Origin: Fibrobacter sp.
GTDB lineage: Bacteria; Fibrobacterota; Fibrobacteria; Fibrobacterales; Fibrobacteraceae
Direction of reading: 5' to 3'
Assembly: GCA_017520105.1 (NCBI GenBank)
Contig: JAFWRL010000230.1
Coordinates: 1 to 12,114, forward strand
DNA: 12,114 nt
Shown here: positions 1 to 5,280 of the stretch, in pieces
Position numbering within the stretch: the stretch's first letter is position 1
Layout of the letters: every line of letters begins with the position of its first letter
Program-made: the position numbers and the translations under genes
Notes under the pieces: generated by a model
Database searches by the model: none
Seen by the model: the letters and a program-made list of their open reading frames with translations, nothing else
Told to the model about the DNA's origin: nothing

Positions 1-64
1 CAATTTTGGTTAGAGCACCGGCCTGTCACGCCGGAGGTTGCGAGTTCAAGCCTCGTCTATCCCG
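1..64 (+). tRNA. tRNA-Asp (GUC), 5'-truncated by the window edge
   Basis: The window opens inside the D-stem. The D-stem 3' strand GAGC lies at 13-16. The anticodon stem is CCGGC/GCCGG (18-22 and 30-34) and its 7-base loop CTGTCAC carries anticodon GTC at 25-27, which reads Asp codons. The T-stem is GCGAG/CTCGT around loop TTCAAGC, and the 3' acceptor strand CTATCCC ends at 63 with discriminator G64, the expected base for tRNA-Asp. About 12 bases (5' acceptor strand, the two linker bases and most of the 5' D-stem) lie outside the window. No CCA is encoded: the acceptor is followed by CGA, so the tail must be added by a nucleotidyltransferase. A terminator follows at once, so this is the last gene of its transcript. 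Confidence 0.95.
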
Positions 65-68
65 CGAC

Positions 69-104
69 AAAGACCTCTCGAAAGAGAGGTCTTTTCGTTT
101 TTTT
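69..104 (+). terminator. Intrinsic terminator of the tRNA-Asp transcript
   Basis: The arms AAAGACCTCTC (69-79) and GAGAGGTCTTT (84-94) pair perfectly over 11 bp around a GAAA tetraloop. A T-rich tail with seven T's (98-104) follows. It starts five bases after the tRNA discriminator base. Confidence 0.93.
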
Positions 105-108
105 ATTG

Positions 109-206
109 CTGTCATGCCGCCCTAAGTGCCGGCATCGGTTGTTCCGTAAAAAAAACAGGCCCCGTGACGGAGCACGGGGTGACAGTGTTGAATGCCGGGG
201 TGACAT
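109..206. repeat. Possible REP-like intergenic repeat boxes (TGTCA/TGACA)
   Basis: The sequence between the tRNA terminator and the first minus-strand gene holds TGTCATGCCGCC (from 110), the palindrome TGCCGGCA (127-134), GGGGTGACA (177-185) and GCCGGGGTGACA (195-206). The first box and the last two are inverted relative to each other, apart from a few mismatches. One of them overlaps the terminator at 148-179. This organisation resembles dispersed palindromic intergenic repeats found in many genomes. Whether it recurs elsewhere in this genome cannot be seen from one window. Confidence 0.35.
148..179 (-). terminator. Intrinsic terminator ending the minus-strand envelope cluster
   Basis: Read on the minus strand, CCCCGTG (179-173) pairs with CACGGGG (166-160) around a 6-base loop. 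Four bases and then eight T's (155-148) follow. It lies about 60 bp downstream of the stop codon at 242, in the right place to end the transcript of the last gene of the cluster. Confidence 0.85.
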
Positions 207-241
207 TCCTAATCGCTTGTCACTTTTTGTAAATAAATTAA

Positions 242-988
242 TTAAATCTGGAATCCGAATGCGGCGTTCACGTCAATGACAAAGCCCTTGTCCATCTTGA
301 AATAAGCCCTGTCGCGTTCCGCTTCAAAGTCGCTAGTCCACATATAACCAATCCCGACATCCACCGAAAGGGCAAAACGGCCCCAAAAACCTTCGCCACC
401 ATTCAAGATTTTCTTGACGCCACCATTGAGCATAAAGCCGTACAGCCAGCCGTCAAATCGTCCGTCATTATCCGACTTGACGTGCAAATGACTTAAGAGC
501 AGCCCAGCCTCAAGATACCGCCACCTGCCGCCAACGCCATACCAGCGATAGCTTTCCTGCAAACCAATATCGTAAATCTTGTAACCGTCACTAGAGCGAT
601 CGACCCGCACATAATGCGGCATCGTGACCAAGGACGATTTTTCAAAAAGCTTCCATTCGAGCGTCAAGTTCAACGACGGATAGTCGGTAAGCCCGTTCGG
701 AACATAGAAACCGCCCCAAAAGTGCGAGTAAGGGGCGATAAAATTCATCGGGTGCATGTACAACGTAAAAGTCGAATCGACAAGGGATTCTTCCCCTGCG
801 GAACTACCCGTTTCCGAGGCCCCGGTATTCACGGACGATTCGGCCGCACTCGCCGATTCCGCCGCATCTTCTGATGAAACAGACTCTACGGTCTCGACCT
901 TCGTTTGCTTTTTCTGCGATGTATGTTTCACCGGTTTGGCGACAGAAAAAATAGACAGAACAAGCAGTAGAAGGACGACTCTTTTCAT
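242..988 (-). CDS. Exported protein, putative outer-membrane beta-barrel
   Basis: The product has 248 residues and I do not recognise its family. Residues 1-17 form a signal peptide (KR, then a Leu/Val-rich core, cleavage likely after SVA). Residues 18-72 are a Lys/Glu/Ser/Ala-rich low-complexity linker. Residues 73-248 alternate polar and hydrophobic/aromatic residues and are rich in Gly and Trp/Tyr, as in outer-membrane barrels, and the chain ends FGFQI. It is the last gene of the minus-strand cluster, 29 bp after the previous stop, and a terminator follows it. The ATG at 988 lacks a usable Shine-Dalgarno site: the nearest AGGAG is more than 20 nt away. A -10-like TAAATT lies 7 nt upstream. 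The envelope location is well supported, but the function is unknown. A lipid-anchored role is unlikely because there is no lipobox. Confidence 0.8.
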   Translation of the reverse strand: MKRVVLLLLVLSIFSVAKPVKHTSQKKQTKVETVESVSSEDAAESASAAESSVNTGASETGSSAGEESLVDSTFTLYMHPMNFIAPYSHFWGGFYVPNGLTDYPSLNLTLEWKLFEKSSLVTMPHYVRVDRSSDGYKIYDIGLQESYRWYGVGGRWRYLEAGLLLSHLHVKSDNDGRFDGWLYGFMLNGGVKKILNGGEGFWGRFALSVDVGIGYMWTSDFEAERDRAYFKMDKGFVIDVNAAFGFQI

Positions 989-995
989 ACATGCA

Positions 996-1001
996 AATTT
1001 A
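996..1001 (-). promoter_or_regulatory. -10-like TAAATT just upstream of the 988 start
   Basis: On the minus strand TAAATT (within TAAATTTG) ends 7 nt before the ATG at 988, so transcription would begin at or next to the start codon. It also matches the TAnnTTTG -7 element known from Bacteroidota promoters. No convincing -35 element is visible. Confidence 0.35.
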
Positions 1002-1017
1002 GTTTATTTTTTCTCCT

Positions 1018-1788
1018 TCATCTAATCCATCGCGATACATGAACGCCATTCCATCCTAAAGTATTGTGGTGGAATCCGCGCTCATACGAGGCACCAAATC
1101 GTCCCCACCGAACCGACAGTTGGACAGCCACGGCAAAATCCGGGAAACGGTAACATGTCGTCATATCGAAGTATTTCCACCGGAAAACGGCGCCCACATG
1201 CAGGTAGTCAAAATCACTTTCGACAAACGCAGAAATCGATTCGTCAGAAATCCAATGAATACCGACAACGGGAGAAACGCCCTCATCCAAGAACCCGCTC
1301 AACATTCCCGATACCGAAACCTGCCGCCATAGATAATTCGCCCCCCATTTGAACCGATGTCTCGTCCAAAAAACATCGCCGGGAACCCATTCCATGTCGA
1401 TTCCGTAGCCCATGCCGACAGCAAGCCTCGCCCACGTCTTCGCAAAAGAGGCCTCCGAATACAGGTTTCGATACAGGGAATCCATGGACTGGTAACTGAC
1501 AAAAGCCCCTACGCGATACGCGTCACTTCCAAAATCGAGCGACAAGTTCCACGAAATTTCGTCAACATCGTCCATCCAGCAAAACGATATGCCATAAGCA
1601 CCTTCCGCAAAACGCGCAGGAGACGAATGGAACCCTCCAAGCCCCTTCGGGGATGTCCCGCCAGAAAGAAGCGATGTGAACGAAGCGCGACCTTCCGAAG
1701 CCATCCCTGGCACTCCGAGAAACAGAACAACGGGTAAAACCCCAAAACAGCCGAGCCACTTACGGGCGAACAAGAATACCGACAACAT
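1018..1788 (-). CDS. Exported beta-barrel-like protein of unknown function
   Basis: The product has 256 residues. I chose the ATG at 1788 because GGGGAG (1796-1801) sits 7 nt upstream and the protein then starts with a typical signal peptide: basic RK, a hydrophobic core at about residues 11-28, and cleavage near GMA/S. A longer in-frame form from 1857 would overlap the upstream gene by 98 bp and has no such site. The mature part alternates residues in beta-strand fashion and is rich in aromatic and Gly residues, ending GVHVSRW. This suits a small outer-membrane barrel. It overlaps the 3' end of the lamin-tail gene by 29 bp, so the two are very probably co-transcribed and translationally coupled and may work together. 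A PorV/PorQ-like role as a partner of secreted surface proteins is possible but not shown. Confidence 0.78.
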   Translation of the reverse strand: MLSVFLFARKWLGCFGVLPVVLFLGVPGMASEGRASFTSLLSGGTSPKGLGGFHSSPARFAEGAYGISFCWMDDVDEISWNLSLDFGSDAYRVGAFVSYQSMDSLYRNLYSEASFAKTWARLAVGMGYGIDMEWVPGDVFWTRHRFKWGANYLWRQVSVSGMLSGFLDEGVSPVVGIHWISDESISAFVESDFDYLHVGAVFRWKYFDMTTCYRFPDFAVAVQLSVRWGRFGASYERGFHHNTLGWNGVHVSRWIR

Positions 1789-3091
1789 TCTCGTACTCCC
1801 CTGCAGAAAAAGTGACATAGCCAACACCAATTCCAAGATGAACCTGCACAGGCACATTCACCCACACATTCGACATCGCTGGAACCACGGCTTTCCACAC
1901 GTAGCGTCCTGCCGAATCCAGCAAGCCAACAGTCACCTCGTTTTCTGATTCCACGCGGACTCGAAGAGGATTGCCCCGCATCGAAACTACCCGCGATGAA
2001 AGTTTATACGTAAACGGTGCGTTCAGCAAGACCTGCGAACCAGTTGCATTCGTGGCAGAGGACAGCCCCGCCTTCGCATTTTTCGATTGATACCCCGGAG
2101 TAAATTCCCGACGCCCTGTCAGCGGATTGAAGCCCGATGGACACGCAACCTCCCCCTTCTTCCAAACAACGCTATCCACGACATCGTTGCGGAAACAGAG
2201 ACGCAGCATTCCTTCTACGTTATTCAAAAAACCAAGCGACACTTGAATCAACCTGATGTCGGGAATCCCAAGTGCTACCCTCAGCGAAGATGTATCCTTG
2301 CTTACAAGCACTGTCTGGTATGGCAAAATCGAATCCCCTGCCTGGCCCAAAGCGCCACCACGGTCGCAAAAGCGGAACGCATCCAGCGGAAAAGCGTACG
2401 CACTCGCATTGTGGAGTTCAACCCACTCCGGCATCGGTTCTTCGGGGCAATGGTGCACTTCGGTCACGCGCAACAGCGACGCTCCACCAGCAAACATTCT
2501 CGCTTCCATAAGCGAATCACGTTCGCCGTTCTCCGACACGGCACTGGACGCCTCGGCAAAAGTCCATTCGTTCGTCATTCCCACGCGATGGATGACTTTT
2601 CCTGATTTCGGACGTGGCACCGTCACGGAATCCACGCACGTACCCGCCCAAAGTTTCCAACCGGACTCCCTGGAGTTCGGGAGCGTCGTATTCCCTAAAG
2701 AGCCGCAAACAACGTCTCTCCGCGGCGCATCTTGATTGCGCAATCCACTTTGCAATCCACTTTGCGACGGACTCTGCGGTTCATACCGCAGCGAATCCTG
2801 CGACGAGCCTTGCACAGAAGTTCGAGCAGCACATTGTGCCGAATCGTGCACAAGCACCAGCCGCTCCGCATCGGGCCACGGGAACGCAAGAATCTCCTTG
2901 GACTCAAACCGCACAAAAAGCGATTCCGCACGAAAATCGTCCATCAAGATTTCGACGTATTCCCCTTCCTTGTCCGAAACGTCTTTCGGGTCAGGATAGA
3001 ATTCAACAAACATCGGACACGAATGCGTGACCGAAAAAAGCGCCAAGCCAATACACGCAAAGGCCGGCACAAAACAGCCATAATTTTTCAC
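1760..3091 (-). CDS. Exported protein with two lamin-tail-like domains and a C-terminal sorting-like module
   Basis: The product has 443 residues. I chose the GTG start at 3091 because GGGAGGG (3096-3102) lies just upstream. Upstream in-frame codons back to the TTG at 3118 would place charged residues before the signal peptide. Residues 4-24 form the hydrophobic signal segment. A first lamin-tail-like domain starts near residue 28 (FYPDP, then GEYVEI). A Ser/Gln-rich linker spans about residues 84-145. A second, clearer lamin-tail domain runs from about 207 to 335 (VTEVHH, PEWVELHN, ILPYQTVLVS). The last ~80 residues form a beta module (RVRVESENEVTVGLLDSAGR) resembling C-terminal sorting domains of type IX-secreted proteins. 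Lamin-tail domains in bacteria occur on exported, often surface proteins. The enzymatic function, if any, is unknown. It lies between an M23 peptidase and a barrel gene. Confidence 0.8.
   Translation of the reverse strand: MKNYGCFVPAFACIGLALFSVTHSCPMFVEFYPDPKDVSDKEGEYVEILMDDFRAESLFVRFESKEILAFPWPDAERLVLVHDSAQCAARTSVQGSSQDSLRYEPQSPSQSGLQSGLRNQDAPRRDVVCGSLGNTTLPNSRESGWKLWAGTCVDSVTVPRPKSGKVIHRVGMTNEWTFAEASSAVSENGERDSLMEARMFAGGASLLRVTEVHHCPEEPMPEWVELHNASAYAFPLDAFRFCDRGGALGQAGDSILPYQTVLVSKDTSSLRVALGIPDIRLIQVSLGFLNNVEGMLRLCFRNDVVDSVVWKKGEVACPSGFNPLTGRREFTPGYQSKNAKAGLSSATNATGSQVLLNAPFTYKLSSRVVSMRGNPLRVRVESENEVTVGLLDSAGRYVWKAVVPAMSNVWVNVPVQVHLGIGVGYVTFSAGEYENVVGILVRP
2741..2764. repeat. Perfect 12-bp tandem duplication inside the lamin-tail gene
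   Basis: CAATCCACTTTG occurs twice in direct succession (2741-2752, 2753-2764), followed by a degenerate third copy. Twelve bases keep the frame, so the repeat encodes a duplicated Gln-Ser-Gly-Leu unit in the Ser/Gln-rich linker. Copy-number change by slippage would alter linker length without breaking the protein. Confidence 0.85.
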
Positions 3092-3095
3092 GACA

Positions 3096-3102
3096 CCCTC
3101 CC
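3096..3102 (-). promoter_or_regulatory. Ribosome binding site that fixes the GTG start at 3091
   Basis: GGGAGGG on the minus strand lies 4 nt before GTG 3091-3089. It borders the perfect palindrome GGGCGCGCCC (3103-3112), which could partly mask the site in the mRNA. Confidence 0.7.
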
Positions 3103-3139
3103 GGGCGCGCCCCTCCAAGCGTAAAAACGCTAGCGAGAA

Positions 3140-4060
3140 TTAATCGACTTCATAGTCGTTAGGGAGAATATAAGGAAGAGGGTTCACCGGGACGCCGTTA
3201 CGCCAGACCTCGTAATGGAGGTGCGGACCGACGGAACGTCCAGTATTGCCCATATAGCCAAGGATTTGATAACGATGTACAAATTGGCCCGGAGTCACGG
3301 CGGACATCTGCAAGTGCCCGTAACGGGTCTTGAGTCCGTTGCCATGATTCAGGACGATAAAATTCCCAAAAGAGGAACTCAGCTGGGAAATTTCTACGAC
3401 GCCATCCGCCGGGGAATAAACCGGAGTCCAGCGGTCGTTGGCAATATCGATGCCCTGGTGCATCTTGCCAATTTCACCCGTCACCGGATGGATTCGCGGA
3501 CCAAAAGCGGAGGCATAACGGCCGGCAGTCGGAGAAACCGACGGAATATAGCGCCAAACAGAACGGCTCTGGTCGATATACTTGGTCAGAGCGTCAAAAG
3601 ATTCTTCGTTGTTCTGGATTTTTCCATAAATGCGCCAAACATCTTCGTGCATTTTGGCGGTACGTTCAAAAACAGGAGATGTATTGCGCAATAGCTGCAC
3701 TTCCGGTTCGATATGTCCACCGGTCGCCAAATCACGGGATGCCTCGTCCGGCAACGGAAGTCCAAGTTTCGCATGCAGCATTTTTTCGGCTTTGAAAAAA
3801 TCCTTGGAAGTGTTCGAAATGTAATCGACAGTACTCTGGATTTGCGTCAGTTCCTTGTTCAACTTCTGGCGGCTCGCAAAAGCATGCTTCAAAACGCCGT
3901 CATAAACCGAAGTCGAAAGGATTTGCACTAAAAAAAGAATGAATCCGGTAATCATCACAATCCGCACAAAAAGTCCGCCACGGAAAATGAATGCAGGAAC
4001 CTTGACGGTCAGCATCCGGGATGACTTTTGAAAATGGATTGATGTCTTTACAAAATTCAT
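3140..4060 (-). CDS. Membrane-anchored M23 (LytM-type) metallo-endopeptidase
   Basis: The product has 306 residues. A short basic N-terminus is followed by one transmembrane helix at about 31-50, then a helical, probably coiled stalk (about 55-165), then a C-terminal M23 domain (about 175-300). The LytM zinc and catalytic residues are all visible: H201 and D205 in HQGID, H249 in RYGHL, and H280/H282 in PHLHYEV. With these residues intact the enzyme should cut peptidoglycan cross-links in the periplasm, unlike the degenerate EnvC/NlpD activators of amidases. It is the first gene of the minus-strand envelope cluster, 48 bp before the lamin-tail gene, and may open the wall for assembly of the exported proteins encoded behind it or serve in general growth. 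The ATG at 4060 has no Shine-Dalgarno site but has -10 and -35-like elements immediately upstream. Confidence 0.93.
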   Translation of the reverse strand: MNFVKTSIHFQKSSRMLTVKVPAFIFRGGLFVRIVMITGFILFLVQILSTSVYDGVLKHAFASRQKLNKELTQIQSTVDYISNTSKDFFKAEKMLHAKLGLPLPDEASRDLATGGHIEPEVQLLRNTSPVFERTAKMHEDVWRIYGKIQNNEESFDALTKYIDQSRSVWRYIPSVSPTAGRYASAFGPRIHPVTGEIGKMHQGIDIANDRWTPVYSPADGVVEISQLSSSFGNFIVLNHGNGLKTRYGHLQMSAVTPGQFVHRYQILGYMGNTGRSVGPHLHYEVWRNGVPVNPLPYILPNDYEVD

Positions 4061-4068
4061 TTAAGGGA

Positions 4069-4097
4069 AATTTAAAAAAAGACCCTTTAAAATGCAA
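4069..4097 (-). promoter_or_regulatory. Candidate promoter of the M23 peptidase cluster
   Basis: On the minus strand TTGCAT (4097-4092) and TAAATT (4074-4069) are separated by 17 bp. The -10 ends 8 nt before ATG 4060, so the predicted mRNA would have a leader of only 0-2 nt. Confidence 0.45.
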
Positions 4098-4151
4098 AGG
4101 TTTTAATCCTTCTTTTTCATTACTTTTCAGGATAAACGCGCAAAAGGCGTG

Positions 4152-4192
4152 TTTTAGACCAATTTATAAGAATTTTAGACCATAAATTTCAG
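4152..4192. repeat. 21-bp spaced direct repeat TTTTAGACCA
   Basis: TTTTAGACCA occurs at 4152-4161 and again at 4173-4182, two turns of the helix apart, in the 154-bp gap between the M23 gene and the end of nif3. The sequence after each copy is similarly AT-rich. A weak hairpin (AACGCGC, loop, GCGTGTT) precedes it at about 4135-4153. It could be a regulator site upstream of the M23 promoter or part of the nif3 3' end. Confidence 0.4.
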
Positions 4193-4214
4193 ATAACATG
4201 TGATAACCGACACT

Positions 4215-4979
4215 TTATATAGGATTATCCAGGTCTATAAATTTCGCAGGAATATTCAGCTCCGACTCGATTTTTTCAGCCAATGCACTCACGCCAAAAA
4301 TCTCTGTCCGGTGGTGTCCGCACGAAACAAGGTTCACCCCGTTCTCCTGGCAGAATATCGGAACTTCTTCCTTGATGCTCCCGGTGATAAAAGCATCGCA
4401 ATTCAAATCCATCGCCTCGCGGATTCCCGAGACTCCACAACTGCCGCTACAGATGGCGACGCGCTTAATTTGTGCAGGCCCGTGGAAAAAATGATTCTGC
4501 ACTCCATACTGGAATGCCGCACCCATGCGGTCGAGAAACTCGGTCTGCGCTACAGGAGCGTTCCACTCGGCAATAACCCCCACAGCGCCTTCGCCCTCGT
4601 AAAGAAAACCTTGAACCGGATCGAGACCCAGTTTTTTGGCGATAACGGCATTGTTGCCTACTTCGGGGTGACCGTCCAGAGGCAAATGGAATCCGAAAAC
4701 GGAAATGCCGTTTTTCATCAACTTGCGGAGACGTTCTGCAAACTTTCCGACCGGGAGCTGGCTTTCGCCTTTCCAGAAGCCATTCGGATGATGGACAATA
4801 ATGCAATCAGCCTTTTCGGCAACGGCAGCATCAATCAGCTGGTCGCGCAAGCTCACGCCCGTCACGATTCTGGAGACTTTATCGTTGGCTTCGACACAAA
4901 GACCATCCACGCAGAAATCACTAAAAGATTTAGGATTAAGCAAGTTATCTAGCCATGCAGAAAAAGAAGGCAAATCCAT
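4215..4979 (-). CDS. NIF3/YbgI-family dinuclear metal-binding protein
   Basis: The product has 254 residues, the usual length of the short E. coli YbgI type without the inserted domain of longer homologues. The metal-site pattern is complete: H63-H64 in IVHHP, H98 and D102 in HLPLD with HPEVGNN after it, and H222/E226 in GHHRTE. The spacing of these residues agrees with the two-metal centre known from E. coli YbgI. Members are cytosolic, toroid-forming hexamers. They have been linked to GTP cyclohydrolase I type 2-like annotation and to metal or cofactor handling, but the true reaction is unsettled. The ATG at 4979 follows AAGGAG with a 5-nt gap. The gene stands alone, divergent from metK, with a 301-bp region between them. 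It is a reliable family assignment with unknown physiological role. Confidence 0.93.
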   Translation of the reverse strand: MDLPSFSAWLDNLLNPKSFSDFCVDGLCVEANDKVSRIVTGVSLRDQLIDAAVAEKADCIIVHHPNGFWKGESQLPVGKFAERLRKLMKNGISVFGFHLPLDGHPEVGNNAVIAKKLGLDPVQGFLYEGEGAVGVIAEWNAPVAQTEFLDRMGAAFQYGVQNHFFHGPAQIKRVAICSGSCGVSGIREAMDLNCDAFITGSIKEEVPIFCQENGVNLVSCGHHRTEIFGVSALAEKIESELNIPAKFIDLDNPI

Positions 4980-5012
4980 AATCGCTCCTTGTTTTCACCA
5001 GTCTTCAACGGA

Positions 5013-5018
5013 ATTATA
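5013..5018 (-). promoter_or_regulatory. nif3 -10 element (TATAAT)
   Basis: Consensus TATAAT on the minus strand predicts a start near 5006 and a leader of about 27 nt that carries AAGGAG before the ATG at 4979. No good -35 element is visible, which suggests help from an activator or a non-classical -35. The palindrome at 5017-5033 overlaps it. Confidence 0.5.
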
Positions 5019-5033
5019 GTAATTTAATTACTA
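5017..5033. promoter_or_regulatory. Perfect palindrome, possible operator
   Basis: TAGTAAT and ATTACTA form a perfect 7-bp inverted repeat around a 3-base spacer. It touches the nif3 -10 hexamer, so a protein bound here would block nif3 transcription. AT-rich palindromes arise by chance more easily than GC-rich ones, so this remains a candidate. Confidence 0.45.
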
Positions 5034-5095
5034 GTTCTGAGTTACTAGTTAACAGATACTAGAGATTGCTATAAGAACGTTTCTATAATTACTAG
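5029..5095. repeat. TACTAG motif array (three copies at 14-bp steps, plus one)
   Basis: TACTAG starts at 5029, 5043, 5057 and 5090. The first three are exactly 14 bp apart, and the third and fourth share the longer word TACTAGAG. The first two are part of ACTAGT, itself a palindrome. The array sits between the nif3 -10 and the predicted metK promoter, where a regulator of either gene could bind. Confidence 0.55.
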
Positions 5096-5101
5096 AGTAG
5101 A

Positions 5102-5130
5102 TTTGGCAATATTATTTTTCATGATAATTT
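5102..5130 (+). promoter_or_regulatory. Candidate metK promoter
   Basis: GATAAT (5123-5128) is the best -10 before the structured leader and predicts a start near 5135, the first base of the leader stem. A TTTG at 5102-5105 lies 19 bp before TAATTT (5125-5130), the spacing of the TTTG/TAnnTTTG promoters known from Bacteroidota. A classical -35 at 17 bp is not evident, and TATAAT at 5084-5089 is an alternative. Confidence 0.4.
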
Positions 5131-5134
5131 AATC

Positions 5135-5209
5135 GGCAACAATAGTCATAGGCTATTGCGCAACCGTTTGGAGTGCAAAAAAGCATTATTGGATTGCTTT
5201 TTCGTTGCC
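5135..5209 (+). promoter_or_regulatory. Branched RNA structure in the metK leader, possible cis-regulator
   Basis: GGCAAC (5135-5140) pairs with GTTGCC (5204-5209) and closes a multibranch. Inside are AATAG/CTATT (5141-5145, 5153-5157), a small GCA/TGC helix (5160-5162, 5174-5176) with CC/GG inside it, and a perfect 8-bp stem AAAAAGCA/TGCTTTTT (5178-5185, 5195-5202). GCAAC at 5160-5164 could instead pair with GTTGC at 5204-5208, giving a mutually exclusive fold. A separate hairpin CTATGC/GCATAG (5215-5220, 5237-5242) stands before the ribosome binding site. I see no signature of the known SAM riboswitch classes. The structure is read by eye and no conservation data are available. Confidence 0.4.
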
Positions 5210-5280
5210 ACAATCTATGCATTTAACTAAATTTACGCATAGAAAGAATTTTAAAGGATTTATTACTATAGGAGCCCCAA

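Larger units (their letters stand above)
4980..5280. promoter_or_regulatory. Divergent nif3/metK intergenic region
   Basis: This 301-bp gap holds no gene. The nif3-proximal half is AT-rich and contains a nif3 -10 candidate, a 7-bp palindrome, an imperfect palindrome at about 5069-5086 around AGAACGTTTCT, a perfect TATAAT (5084-5089) and four TACTAG motifs. The metK-proximal half can form a branched RNA and a further hairpin before the Shine-Dalgarno site TAGGAG (5269-5274). Separate entries give the details. Confidence 0.7.

Noticed and set aside
38..232. Small + strand open frame beginning inside the tRNA
   Set aside because: It runs through the tRNA 3' end and two terminator hairpins; no ribosome binding site.
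1789..1857. Upstream extension of the 1018 barrel gene to 1857
   Set aside because: It would put 23 residues before a proper signal peptide and deepen the overlap with the upstream gene; the ATG at 1788 has a Shine-Dalgarno site.
2087..2605. Open frame of 172 codons antisense to the lamin-tail gene
   Set aside because: There is no ribosome binding site and no motif; the opposite strand has signal peptide, domains and operon context.
4200..4952. Open frame of 250 codons antisense to nif3
   Set aside because: The nif3 strand has all family residues and a good Shine-Dalgarno site. The antisense product has no recognisable motif or start site.
5029..5095. CRISPR-like array in the nif3/metK gap
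   Set aside because: The repeated unit is only 6 bp with 8-bp gaps and there are no spacers or cas genes.
5178..5209. AAAAAGCA/TGCTTTTT hairpin as a premature terminator before metK
   Set aside because: The stem is AT-rich and the T-run is part of the stem itself. No T-run follows, so simple attenuation is unlikely.
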